The position numbers and the translations under genes were made by a program. From the NCBI RefSeq assembly GCF_013386765.1, contig NZ_JACARE010000010.1, positions 186,001 through 250,000 of the forward strand: a stretch of 64,000 nucleotides of DNA, in the 5' to 3' direction. This document shows, piece after piece, positions 10,772 to 18,094 of the stretch (positions within the stretch are counted from its first letter, which is position 1; every line of letters begins with the position of its first letter). This DNA comes from Pseudomonas yamanorum. Lineage in GTDB: Bacteria; Pseudomonadota; Gammaproteobacteria; Pseudomonadales; Pseudomonadaceae. The notes below the pieces were generated by a model. It searched no databases. It was not told where the DNA came from and saw nothing but the letters and a program-made list of their open reading frames with translations.

Positions 10772-11119
10772 TCAGGTACGGGGCGGACGCCAGACGCCGG
10801 ACGGCGTGCGGTCGGGGATGAAATCAGACCCCAGGCCGGCAACCACCGGATGGGAGCCAGCAACGGGTGACTTGAGCACGGGCATCGACAGCTGCAGCAT
10901 GCCGCCAGTCTTGCATTCCTGTCCGGGCTTGCAGCTCTTGCCATGATCGGCGTGGCCCGCACCGTCCGCGCAACAGTCCGCAGACATGTCGCTCATCATC
11001 TGCATATCGGACATCTGCATCGGGCACGGCTCGCTGCTCGACGGCACGCCCGCCATCCCGGTCAGGGGAAGCGAGAGGCTCAACAACAGGACGAGAAAAA
11101 AACGCAGATAGCGGCTCAT
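10772..11119 (-). CDS. small secreted Met/Cys/His-rich protein linked to the cus operon
   Basis: The product is 115 residues. A signal peptide (residues 1-24, LRFFLVLLLSLSLPLTGMAG) is followed by a metal-ligand-rich stretch: PCPMQMSDMQMMSDMS, DCC, HADHGKSC and GQEC. The C-terminal third ends in WRPPRT. Small periplasmic proteins of this build (CopL/DUF2946-like) are often the first gene of copper operons; I infer copper binding or delivery to CusCBA. It lies about 100 bp upstream of cusC on the same strand. I do not recognise an exact family. The ATG at 11119 begins the signal peptide; the open frame continues upstream without one. Confidence 0.75.
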   Translation of the reverse strand: MSRYLRFFLVLLLSLSLPLTGMAGVPSSSEPCPMQMSDMQMMSDMSADCCADGAGHADHGKSCKPGQECKTGGMLQLSMPVLKSPVAGSHPVVAGLGSDFIPDRTPSGVWRPPRT

Positions 11120-11168
11120 GGGGCGGGAGTCTAGACAAAAGGCGGTTAAGCAACAATTAACAAACAGC

Positions 11169-11201
11169 AAAAAGCCGCGCCTGCTGGAGCAGGCGCGGCT
11201 T
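11169..11201 (-). terminator. intrinsic terminator (minus strand)
   Basis: A near-perfect 14-bp inverted repeat (11172-11185 with 11188-11201), followed on the minus strand by five T. It lies after the 24-residue gene and before the cus-linked gene, so it separates those two minus-strand transcripts. Confidence 0.8.
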
Positions 11202-11221
11202 GGGTCAAACAGACAACAGGA

Positions 11222-11296
11222 TCAGTGCATGAAGATCGCGATCAGGATAATGACCGGGATAGGCACACCGAGGAAAAACAGCAGTAATGAGCGCAT
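11222..11296 (-). CDS. 24-residue membrane microprotein
   Basis: The product is MRSLLLFFLGVPIPVIILIA followed by IFMH. Nearly the whole protein is one hydrophobic segment with a central Pro-x-Pro kink and a positive N-terminus. AAGGAG sits 7 bases before the ATG, a strong ribosome site, and a terminator follows 21 bp after the stop. The gene begins 15 bp after the stop of the upstream membrane-protein gene, so the two are likely one transcript. The function is unknown; a small partner subunit of that membrane protein is possible. Its short length would make automatic annotation miss it. Confidence 0.75.
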   Translation of the reverse strand: MRSLLLFFLGVPIPVIILIAIFMH

Positions 11297-11311
11297 GACA
11301 GTCTCCTTGAA

Positions 11312-12217
11312 TTAACGAACGGACGTGGTGTGTGCAGTGGTTTCCAGATACACCACCGCATCCCGGCGACGACCGCCAAAGGTTGCAGCGAGGCTGGCAA
11401 AAAACGCACCGATCAACAGCGCCACGAAGGTCCACAGCGATGTATAGGCAGCGACTTTCGCCGCAGTGTCAGCAGCCTGCCTGGCTTTCAACTTGGCATC
11501 CTCCAGCGCCTTCTGGGCCTGGCCATAAACCTGGTCCACACGCGCCTCGGCATCGGCCTGGCTGAGGTTGGTCCGCTGGCTGATCAACTGCGCCAGGTAC
11601 GCACGGTCTTCCGGCGCCAACTGGCCGTTGTTGCTCACGGTACGGGCAAAGATGCGGGCAACTACACCATGCACCGCGTCATCACTGACGGCTGCCGGGC
11701 GATCATCACGGAACAGGCTGTCGACGTAATAGCCGAAGTCTTCACCCTTGGTGGCAGCACCCGCCACCTGGCTCATGCCACTGGCAGCACCCGAGGCCAC
11801 ACTGGCACCCGCCTTCACACCACCGCTGACCACACTGCTGACCGAACCGACGATCAGCACCGCCGTCACCAGTGTCGCCACGGCCCAGGCCAGGAAGCCA
11901 TGGGCGGTGTCGCGAAAGTACACCTCATCGCCGTGCATATTGGCCCATTTCACCCGCAGGCGACCGGCGAGGTAACCGCCCATCCCCGACGCGATGATCT
12001 GCGTAACCGCCAGCCAGACAATGGTGGAAATGCCAAGCCCTTTGGCGCTGATACCGCTGTCGGCCCACGGCGATACCGCCGAAAAGCCCAGGCCGAAGCC
12101 CAGCAGCACCAAGATCAAGGACAATGCAGCCGCGGCGGCAGCCCCGGCAAAAATCGCCCCCCAGGAAACCCCGGAGAGCGCGCTCGACTCTTGCAGCGTG
12201 GATGAGGATGTAATCAT
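11312..12217 (-). CDS. conserved membrane protein of unknown function
   Basis: The product is 301 residues. After a short polar start, LSGVSWGAIFAGAAAAAALS begins a strongly hydrophobic hairpin (residues 13-50); further helices lie at about 65-85 and 100-135, and one at the C-terminus (TSLWTFVALLIGAFFASLAATFGG). Between them is a hydrophilic, probably helical region of about 130 residues (SQVAGAATKGEDF ... KLKARQAADTAAKVAAY). I do not know a function; homologues are annotated only as membrane proteins. The ATG at 12217 was chosen because the helix hairpin follows directly and TGGAGC lies upstream. It is followed after 15 bp by the 24-residue microprotein. Confidence 0.7.
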   Translation of the reverse strand: MITSSSTLQESSALSGVSWGAIFAGAAAAAALSLILVLLGFGLGFSAVSPWADSGISAKGLGISTIVWLAVTQIIASGMGGYLAGRLRVKWANMHGDEVYFRDTAHGFLAWAVATLVTAVLIVGSVSSVVSGGVKAGASVASGAASGMSQVAGAATKGEDFGYYVDSLFRDDRPAAVSDDAVHGVVARIFARTVSNNGQLAPEDRAYLAQLISQRTNLSQADAEARVDQVYGQAQKALEDAKLKARQAADTAAKVAAYTSLWTFVALLIGAFFASLAATFGGRRRDAVVYLETTAHTTSVR

Positions 12218-12584
12218 TGTTGTTTTGCTCCAGGCATGAAAAATAGTGTTACAAGTCTCAAAAGGGACAGTGCAGGCAACGTGCCAGGAGCCTTTAAAAT
12301 AAAACCCCATATATTTCAATTGGTTAAGTAATTTGAACTAATTTGAACCATGCAACTTGCAAGAAATGCCCGGGAGCGGCGGGCGTTATGCATTCCCCGT
12401 AGGAAACGACCCGCGCGCAAGGCTTGGAAGGATAAATTCCTACACGCACAGCATTCGTTCAGATTCAGCGGGGTAAGGTGAATTGTGTCGTTTATGCCTA
12501 CATAAATTTTTATTTAGGAAGCGGGCTATCATTTCTTGGCAAAATGCCCGCACTTCAGTGTGAATCGCTCACCAGGTAATCCTT
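12218..12584. other. divergent intergenic region
   Basis: About 370 bp between the membrane-protein gene (minus) and the response-regulator gene (plus), more AT-rich than the genes around it. It must hold both promoters. The only clear pattern is a tandem 10-bp repeat at 12329-12348, listed separately. No open frame looks coding. Confidence 0.6.
12329..12348. promoter_or_regulatory. perfect tandem repeat TAATTTGAAC x2, possible operator
   Basis: TAATTTGAAC occurs twice head to tail without a gap, about 110 bp upstream of the membrane-protein start. Tandem 10-bp repeats (one helical turn) are a common layout for OmpR-family regulators, and such a regulator is encoded on the other side of this gap. 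Binding is inference. Confidence 0.35.
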
Positions 12585-13268
12585 ATGACCCGCATTTTGA
12601 CCATCGAGGACGACGCCGTAACGGCCCGCGAGATCGTTGCCGAGCTGAGTAGCCATGGACTGGACGTAGACTGGGTAGACAATGGCCGCGAAGGCCTGGT
12701 CCGTGCCGTCAGCGGTGATTACGACCTGATCACCCTCGACCGCATGCTCCCGGAACTGGATGGCCTGGCCATCGTCACCACCCTGCGCACCATTGGCGTA
12801 TCCACGCCGATCCTGATGATCAGCGCCCTCTCCGATGTGGATGAACGGGTACGCGGCCTGCGGGCCGGTGGGGATGACTACCTGACCAAACCGTTCGCCT
12901 CCGACGAAATGGCCGCCCGCGTCGAAGTGCTGCTACGCCGCAAAAGCACGGTCAAGGAATTCGAGACCGCCCTGCGCGTGGCCGATCTGGAACTGAACCT
13001 GATCAGCCGTGAAGCCAGCCGCGCCGAACAGCCCCTGAGCCTGTTGCCGACGGAATACAAACTGCTGGAATTCCTGATGCGCAACACCGGGCAAATCCTG
13101 TCGCGGATGATGATCTTCGAGGAAGTCTGGGGGTATCACTTCGACCCGGGCACCAACCTGATCGATGTGCACATCGGTCGCCTGCGCAAAAAAATCGACC
13201 CGCCGGGCCTCACGCCGCTGATCCGCACGGTACGAGGTTCCGGGTATGTCATTGCTGAACCCCTCTAA
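12585..13268 (+). CDS. OmpR-family response regulator
   Basis: The product is 227 residues. The receiver domain (1-115) has the acidic pair ED at 8-10, the phospho-acceptor Asp52 in TLDRMLPELDG, and the conserved Lys in YLTKPF. The winged-helix DNA-binding domain (about 130-225) includes LLPTEYKLLEFLMRNTGQIL and a terminal VRTVRGSGYVI. It acts as a transcription factor once phosphorylated by the histidine kinase encoded directly after it, whose start overlaps this gene by 23 bp. Targets are not obvious; nearby candidates are the divergent membrane protein or the cus operon. Confidence 0.95.
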   Translation: MTRILTIEDDAVTAREIVAELSSHGLDVDWVDNGREGLVRAVSGDYDLITLDRMLPELDGLAIVTTLRTIGVSTPILMISALSDVDERVRGLRAGGDDYLTKPFASDEMAARVEVLLRRKSTVKEFETALRVADLELNLISREASRAEQPLSLLPTEYKLLEFLMRNTGQILSRMMIFEEVWGYHFDPGTNLIDVHIGRLRKKIDPPGLTPLIRTVRGSGYVIAEPL

Positions 13269-14643
13269 AGGCTGGCGCTCTTCCAGCAGCCGGCTGCTGG
13301 CGCTCTACAGTTCGTTGTTCGTGGCCTGGAGCTGCATCCTCATGGGCGTGCTGTACTACGAGGTGTCCGGTTACCTGGGCGACCTCTCGCGCCACTCGCT
13401 GATGCAGCGCCAGCACCTGTTCCAGCGCTTTGACGGCGAAGAACTGGTGGAAGCCTTGACCACCAGCATGACCTTCGACATGAAAGGCGTGGACGCCTAC
13501 GGCCTGTTCGACAATCAGTTCAACCCCATCAGTGGCCCGATCCGCGTGATACCGCCGGACCTGCCGATGGACGGGCACATCCATGCCCTGGCCAACTGCA
13601 TCGACTCCGACGACCCGAAACTGCCCCGCGACAGCTGCGACGCCGTGGCCACCCACACCGAAGACGGCCGCTGGCTGATCCTGGTGCGCGCCAACGGCTC
13701 GCTGTTCGGCGTGACGCGCATCATCCTGCATGCCTTGCTGTGGGGGATCACCCTGACGATCATTCCCGGCGCGGCCGGCTGGCACCTGCTCAGGCGGCGC
13801 CCGTTGCGGCGGATTCGCGGGATCCAGGCCAGCGCCGAAGCCATCGTGGCCGGCGACCTGACCCATCGCTTGCCGCTGTCGGACCGACGCGACGAACTCG
13901 ACATGCTGGCGGCCATCGTCAACGCGATGCTCGACCGCATCGAGAAACTGATGAACGAGGTCAAGGGCGTGTGCGACAACATCGCCCACGACCTGCGTAC
14001 CCCGCTGACCCGCCTGCGGGCGCAGTTGTACCGGATCCAGCAACAGGCCGATGAAGACGCCCCCCACGCCCTGCAACTGGACGCGGCCATCGCCGAGACC
14101 GACACCTTGATGGCACGCTTTCGCGGCTTGCTGCGGATTTCCGAACTGGAAGACCACCAGCGTCGCTCAGGCTTCCTGGTGCTCGACCCGCTGCCCTTGC
14201 TGCAGGAACTCCATGACTTCTACCTGCCCCTGGCAGAAGAAGGCGAGATGGAACTGCTGCTGGAAGTGCCGGCCTCGTTGCCCTGGATCACCGGCGACCG
14301 CGCCTTGCTGTTCGAGGCCCTGGCCAACCTGCTGAGCAACTCGATCAAATTCACCCCACCGGGCGGCAAAGTGATTCTGCGTGGCGTGAACGATGCCGGC
14401 AGCACCCGCATCGAAGTACTCGACACCGGCCCCGGGATTCCTGCAGCGGAACGTGCCGCGGTATTCCAGCGCTTTTATCGGGTGGACGAAGGCAATCAGC
14501 AACAAGGCGGGTTCGGGTTGGGATTGTCGATTGTGGCCGCGATCATCAACCTGCACGGCTTCAAACTGGAAGTCGGCAGCAGCGAAAGCGGCGGCGCAAA
14601 ATTGATCCTGGAATGCCGCCAACAACTGATGCCCGAAGCCTGA
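13246..14643 (+). CDS. sensor histidine kinase
   Basis: The product is 465 residues. Helix 1 (about 17-38) and helix 2 (about 157-181) frame a periplasmic sensor of about 115 residues containing a Cys pair (ALANCIDSDDP ... RDSCDAV). A HAMP domain (182-235) follows, then the HisKA domain with phospho-acceptor His248 in NIAHDLRTPLTRLR, and the ATPase domain with N box (ALANLLSNSIKFTP), G1 (VLDTGPGIP) and G2 (GFGLGLSIV). All catalytic motifs are intact. It partners the preceding response regulator. The signal is unknown; the two periplasmic Cys suggest a disulfide or metal. Confidence 0.94.
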   Translation: MSLLNPSKGWRSSSSRLLALYSSLFVAWSCILMGVLYYEVSGYLGDLSRHSLMQRQHLFQRFDGEELVEALTTSMTFDMKGVDAYGLFDNQFNPISGPIRVIPPDLPMDGHIHALANCIDSDDPKLPRDSCDAVATHTEDGRWLILVRANGSLFGVTRIILHALLWGITLTIIPGAAGWHLLRRRPLRRIRGIQASAEAIVAGDLTHRLPLSDRRDELDMLAAIVNAMLDRIEKLMNEVKGVCDNIAHDLRTPLTRLRAQLYRIQQQADEDAPHALQLDAAIAETDTLMARFRGLLRISELEDHQRRSGFLVLDPLPLLQELHDFYLPLAEEGEMELLLEVPASLPWITGDRALLFEALANLLSNSIKFTPPGGKVILRGVNDAGSTRIEVLDTGPGIPAAERAAVFQRFYRVDEGNQQQGGFGLGLSIVAAIINLHGFKLEVGSSESGGAKLILECRQQLMPEA

Positions 14644-14661
14644 AAAACACCCCAAACCCAA

Positions 14662-14748
14662 TGTAGGAGCTGGCTTGCCGGCGATGCAGGCACCTCGGTT
14701 TATCAGTTACACCGAGTTGATGCTATCGCAGGCAAGCCAGCTCCCACA
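14662..14748. repeat. REP/REPIN-type inverted repeat
   Basis: TGTAGGAGCTGGCTTGCCGG is inverted as GCAGGCAAGCCAGCTCCCACA, with an inner dyad around CACCTCGG/CCGAG. It sits between two convergent genes. Confidence 0.85.
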
Positions 14749-14777
14749 TTTGACCTCATTGACCCCAAGCCAATATT

Positions 14778-15194
14778 TCAGCCTGGGAAATTGCCCCGCA
14801 GCGCTTCCAGCCCACCGCTGTAGACACCGCTGAACAACTCCTCCACCGCCGCATCCGTCACACCGGCCACCGGGATAAACACACCCGACCAGGTCACCTT
14901 GGCAGAACTGGCAGTCAGCCCTTCCACCTTCAACGTCGCCAGGTACTCACTCACCGGAAACGGCGACTCGCTGATCGAGTAGCTGTAAGTGCGCGCGACG
15001 TTATCAAAGCTTTGCAACCGCTCCACCACCACACCGCCATCAGCCGTTTGCAGATGGCGCACACGCCCGCCTTCACTCGGCTCGCTCTTGACGATAAAGG
15101 GCAACCAATCCGGCAGCGAATTGAAGCCGCCCACCAATTGCCAAACCTGTTCGGCCGAAACCGGAACTTCAATAACAGCAGATGCTTTTGCCAC
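14778..15194 (-). CDS. SRPBCC-fold (polyketide cyclase/dehydratase-like) protein
   Basis: The product is 138 residues. The opening AKASAVIEVPVSAEQVWQLV, followed by FNSLPDWLPF and a strand-rich remainder ending VEELFSGVYSGGLEALR, is the pattern of START/SRPBCC proteins with a hydrophobic ligand cavity. The start is GTG at 15194 with GGAG upstream. It is the third gene of a minus-strand unit with an aldo/keto reductase and an SDR, so it may bind or cyclise a product of those enzymes. No substrate can be inferred. Confidence 0.8.
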   Translation of the reverse strand: MAKASAVIEVPVSAEQVWQLVGGFNSLPDWLPFIVKSEPSEGGRVRHLQTADGGVVVERLQSFDNVARTYSYSISESPFPVSEYLATLKVEGLTASSAKVTWSGVFIPVAGVTDAAVEELFSGVYSGGLEALRGNFPG

Positions 15195-15223
15195 GATTCA
15201 CACTCCAAACCATTCAAGAAAAA

Positions 15224-16021
15224 TCAGATCGCCATGCTGTCGACAACACCGCCGTCGACCCGCAACGCGGCACCGGTGGTTGCAGAGGACAACGGTGAAG
15301 CAATGTACGCCACCAGATTCGCCACTTCATCCACATTTGCTGCGCGCTGGATGATCGACGTCGGCCGCGCATTGCGCACAAACACATCAGCCTCGTCCCG
15401 CGCACTGCGCCCGGACTTGGCCACCGCGTCCTTGAGCATGTGCTCCAGGCCATCGGTAAAGGTCGGCCCCGGCAGGATCGCATTGACCGTCACGCCGGTG
15501 CCCGCCAGCCGTTTGGCCAAGCCATGGGACACCGCCAGGTTGGCGCTTTTGGTCACGCCGTAGTTGATCATGTCGGCCGGCGTTGCCACGCCCGATTCCG
15601 ACGACACGAAGATCACCCGGCCCCAGCCCTGCTTGACCATGCCCGGCGTGTAGTGCCGCGACAAGCGCACGCCGGAGATCACGTTGACCTCATAGAAACG
15701 CGTCCACTCACTGTCGGGGGCATCGAAGAAATCGACGTCGTTGAAGATCCCGAGGTTGTTCACCAGGATGTCGGCCCGTGGCTCGGCGGCGAACAGTTTT
15801 TCAGCGCCCTCCACCGTACCGAGGTCTGCCACCAACCCGCGCAACTCGGCGCCGGGTACAGCCTGGCGAATCGTCGCCAGCGCCTCGTCGACCTTGCCCG
15901 ATTCACGCCCGATCACCACCACCGTGGCGCCGGATTGCGCCAGGGCCTGGCTGATGCCCAGGCCGATCCCGGCAGTGCTGCCACTGACGATTGCGACTTT
16001 GCCACTGATATCAATTTTCAT
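15224..16021 (-). CDS. short-chain dehydrogenase/reductase (SDR)
   Basis: The product is 265 residues. It has the classical SDR features: cofactor loop SGSTAGIGLG (near residue 12), NNLG, and the catalytic YxxxK in INYGVTKSANLA, preceded by the active Ser in FVSSESG. The ATG at 16021 starts the canonical KIDISGKVAIVSGS; the open frame extends upstream without a ribosome site. It lies 17 bp after the aldo/keto reductase gene and 29 bp before the SRPBCC gene. It is an NAD(P)-dependent oxidoreductase of unknown substrate. Confidence 0.9.
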   Translation of the reverse strand: MKIDISGKVAIVSGSTAGIGLGISQALAQSGATVVVIGRESGKVDEALATIRQAVPGAELRGLVADLGTVEGAEKLFAAEPRADILVNNLGIFNDVDFFDAPDSEWTRFYEVNVISGVRLSRHYTPGMVKQGWGRVIFVSSESGVATPADMINYGVTKSANLAVSHGLAKRLAGTGVTVNAILPGPTFTDGLEHMLKDAVAKSGRSARDEADVFVRNARPTSIIQRAANVDEVANLVAYIASPLSSATTGAALRVDGGVVDSMAI

Positions 16022-16038
16022 CGTTCGCGTTCCTGTGG

Positions 16039-17043
16039 TTAGAGCGGCAGCGGTGCACGGGCCGAAATCAATCGGGCGTCGCGCAGGGCCTGCCAAAAGG
16101 CTGCGGGAATCTTCTCTGACAACGCCGCGACGTCTTCGGCAATTCGACCCGGACGACTGGCACCCGGAATCACTGCCGCCACCGCCGGGTGGGCCAGGGA
16201 GAATTGCAGTGCAGCGGCTTTCACGCTGACGCCATGGGCAGCGGCAATCGCCTTGATCTGCTCGACCTTGCTGATGATCGCCGGGCTGGCTTTCTGGTAC
16301 TCAAAATGTGCGCCGCCCGCAAGAATGCCGGAGCTGTAAGGGCCACCCACCACGATCTCGACGTTCTGCGCCAGGGCCGCGTCCATCAGGCGCTGCAAGG
16401 CACGCTCATGGTCGAGCAAGGTGTAGCGGCCGGCCAGCAGGAAGCCATCGGGCTGGGCTTCGGTCAGGTCCAAGGTCAATTCGCACGGCTCGACGCGGTT
16501 GACGCCCAGGCCCCAGGCCTTGATCACGCCTTCTTCACGCAGGCGGGTCAGCACTTTGAAAGCCCCGGTGCGGGCCTGGTTGAAGTAGTCCAGCCATTGG
16601 TCGCCGTAGAAGTCCTGGGCGATGTCGTGAATCCACACGATATCGAGGCGGTCAGTTTGCAGACGATTGAGGCTGTCTTCGATGGAACGCAGGGTGGCAT
16701 CGGCGCTGTAGTCGTTGACCATCTTGTTCGGCCGGCCATGTTCGAACACACCGCTTTTCTCGCCGAGGTCGCGGGCGCTCTCTTCCACTTCATCCAGGAT
16801 CACCCGGCCGACCTTGGTGCTGAGCACATAGTCGTCACGGTTGTATTTCGACAGGGCCTGGCCCAGGCGAATTTCCGAGAGGCCCGAACCGTAGAACGGC
16901 GCGGTGTCGAAGTAACGCACGCCCTGGTTCCAGGCCGCTTCAACGGTGGCTTGCGCCTCGTCTTCAGGAATCGCGCGGAACATGTTGCCCAATGGGGCGG
17001 TACCAAAACCCAGCACGCCGGGCAGTTTGTCTTTCAAGCTCAT
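16039..17043 (-). CDS. aldo/keto reductase (aldose/pyridoxal dehydrogenase-like)
   Basis: The product is 334 residues. The catalytic tetrad of the family is visible: Asp and Tyr in YFDTAPFYGSGLSE, Lys in LSTKVG, and His in IVWIHD. The subgroup resembles D-threo-aldose/L-fucose 1-dehydrogenases and pyridoxal 4-dehydrogenase. TGAGGAT lies upstream of the ATG at 17043, so I prefer it over an in-frame TTG 15 bases earlier. It is first gene of the AKR-SDR-SRPBCC unit and is divergent from a LysR gene 118 bp away that is its likely regulator. Confidence 0.88.
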   Translation of the reverse strand: MSLKDKLPGVLGFGTAPLGNMFRAIPEDEAQATVEAAWNQGVRYFDTAPFYGSGLSEIRLGQALSKYNRDDYVLSTKVGRVILDEVEESARDLGEKSGVFEHGRPNKMVNDYSADATLRSIEDSLNRLQTDRLDIVWIHDIAQDFYGDQWLDYFNQARTGAFKVLTRLREEGVIKAWGLGVNRVEPCELTLDLTEAQPDGFLLAGRYTLLDHERALQRLMDAALAQNVEIVVGGPYSSGILAGGAHFEYQKASPAIISKVEQIKAIAAAHGVSVKAAALQFSLAHPAVAAVIPGASRPGRIAEDVAALSEKIPAAFWQALRDARLISARAPLPL

Positions 17044-17161
17044 GGGGTAAATCCTCAAGATTGTTCAAGGTCGCTGTGTTGACCGTTGAGCAGATCGTAG
17101 ATTGCAGAGATCGGACCGTCCAAGACATACTGCGACCAACTTGAGTCCCTACAGGTCTGAC

Positions 17162-18058
17162 ATGATCGATTTCCGCCAACTGCGCTACTTCGTTGTAGTC
17201 GCTGAAGAAGAACACGTGGGGCGTGCTGCCGAACGGTTGCACATCTCCCAATCGCCCCTGAGCCGGCAAATCGCCCAACTGGAAGAGCGCCTGGGTTTGA
17301 CCTTGTTCGAGCGCAGCCAACAGCGCATCCGCCTGACCCGCGATGGCCAGACGTTTCTGGCCGAAACCAAGGCCCTGCTGACCCACGCCAACCGTCTGGA
17401 ATCCCTCGGCCGGCGTCTGGGCAAAGGCGAAGAAGGCGGGTTGTGTATCGGCTACATCGAAAACGCCATGCACGCCGGCGTGCTGCCCAACGCCCTGAAG
17501 GTACTGCGCGACGCGCGGCCCAACGTGCATATCGCCCTGTACAACCTGCCCTCCATCGAGCAACTGGAAGGCTTGCGCCAGCGCAGCCTCGACATCGCCC
17601 TGGTAGGTGAACCGCCGGCAGCAGATGACCCGGACCTGATCGCCTTGCAAGTGCTGGACGATCCGATGTTGCTGGCGCTACCCGAGCAGCATCCGCTGGC
17701 CAGCGTCAGCGAGTTGCTGCCCGAACATCTGGCCGAACAGCAGTGGATTGGCGTGCAACGCAAACCCGGGGCGAACCCGGCGGATGACTTCGTTGCGGCG
17801 TGCATTCGGGCGGGCTTTACCCCGCAGATTCCGATGGAAGCCAGCGAGCCGTTTACCGCGCTGGGATTGGTGGCGTCGGGGTTGGGCGTGGCGATGGTGC
17901 AAAAGGGTTTGAGCCGCAATGCACCACCGGGCGTGGTGCTGCGGGAACTGCCGTGGCTGACCTACACCACACCGCTGTGGGCGGCGTGGCATCGGATCAA
18001 TTTGCGGCCGTTGGTGGAGACGTTCAGGAAAGTACTGACAGAACCAGAACGCGACTGA
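17162..18058 (+). CDS. LysR-family transcriptional regulator
   Basis: The product is 298 residues. The N-terminal winged helix is clear (MIDFRQLRYFVVVAEEEHVG ... HISQSPLSRQIAQLEERLG), followed by a periplasmic-binding-like effector domain. It belongs to the CatR/BenM-like type by its opening. It is divergent from the AKR-SDR-SRPBCC operon, the classic arrangement for LysR control of the neighbour. The ATG at 17162 is the start of the helix-turn-helix; the open frame begins earlier. Confidence 0.92.
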   Translation: MIDFRQLRYFVVVAEEEHVGRAAERLHISQSPLSRQIAQLEERLGLTLFERSQQRIRLTRDGQTFLAETKALLTHANRLESLGRRLGKGEEGGLCIGYIENAMHAGVLPNALKVLRDARPNVHIALYNLPSIEQLEGLRQRSLDIALVGEPPAADDPDLIALQVLDDPMLLALPEQHPLASVSELLPEHLAEQQWIGVQRKPGANPADDFVAACIRAGFTPQIPMEASEPFTALGLVASGLGVAMVQKGLSRNAPPGVVLRELPWLTYTTPLWAAWHRINLRPLVETFRKVLTEPERD

Positions 18059-18086
18059 TCGTTCCCACGCTCTGCGTGGGAACGAT
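18058..18086. terminator. 13-bp inverted repeat, likely bidirectional terminator
   Basis: ATCGTTCCCACGC / GCGTGGGAACGAT with a 3-base loop (TCT). It begins in the stop codon of the LysR gene and lies 8 bp from the end of the convergent OprD gene. The T-run is poor (TAAAA), so it could also be a repetitive palindrome of the kind common in Pseudomonas. Confidence 0.6.
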
Positions 18087-18094
18087 TAAAACGA

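Noticed and set aside
12585..14643. Calling the two-component system CusRS
   Set aside because: It is separated from the cus operon by an unrelated unit, and the sensor lacks a visible Met/His copper site; family alone does not support the name.
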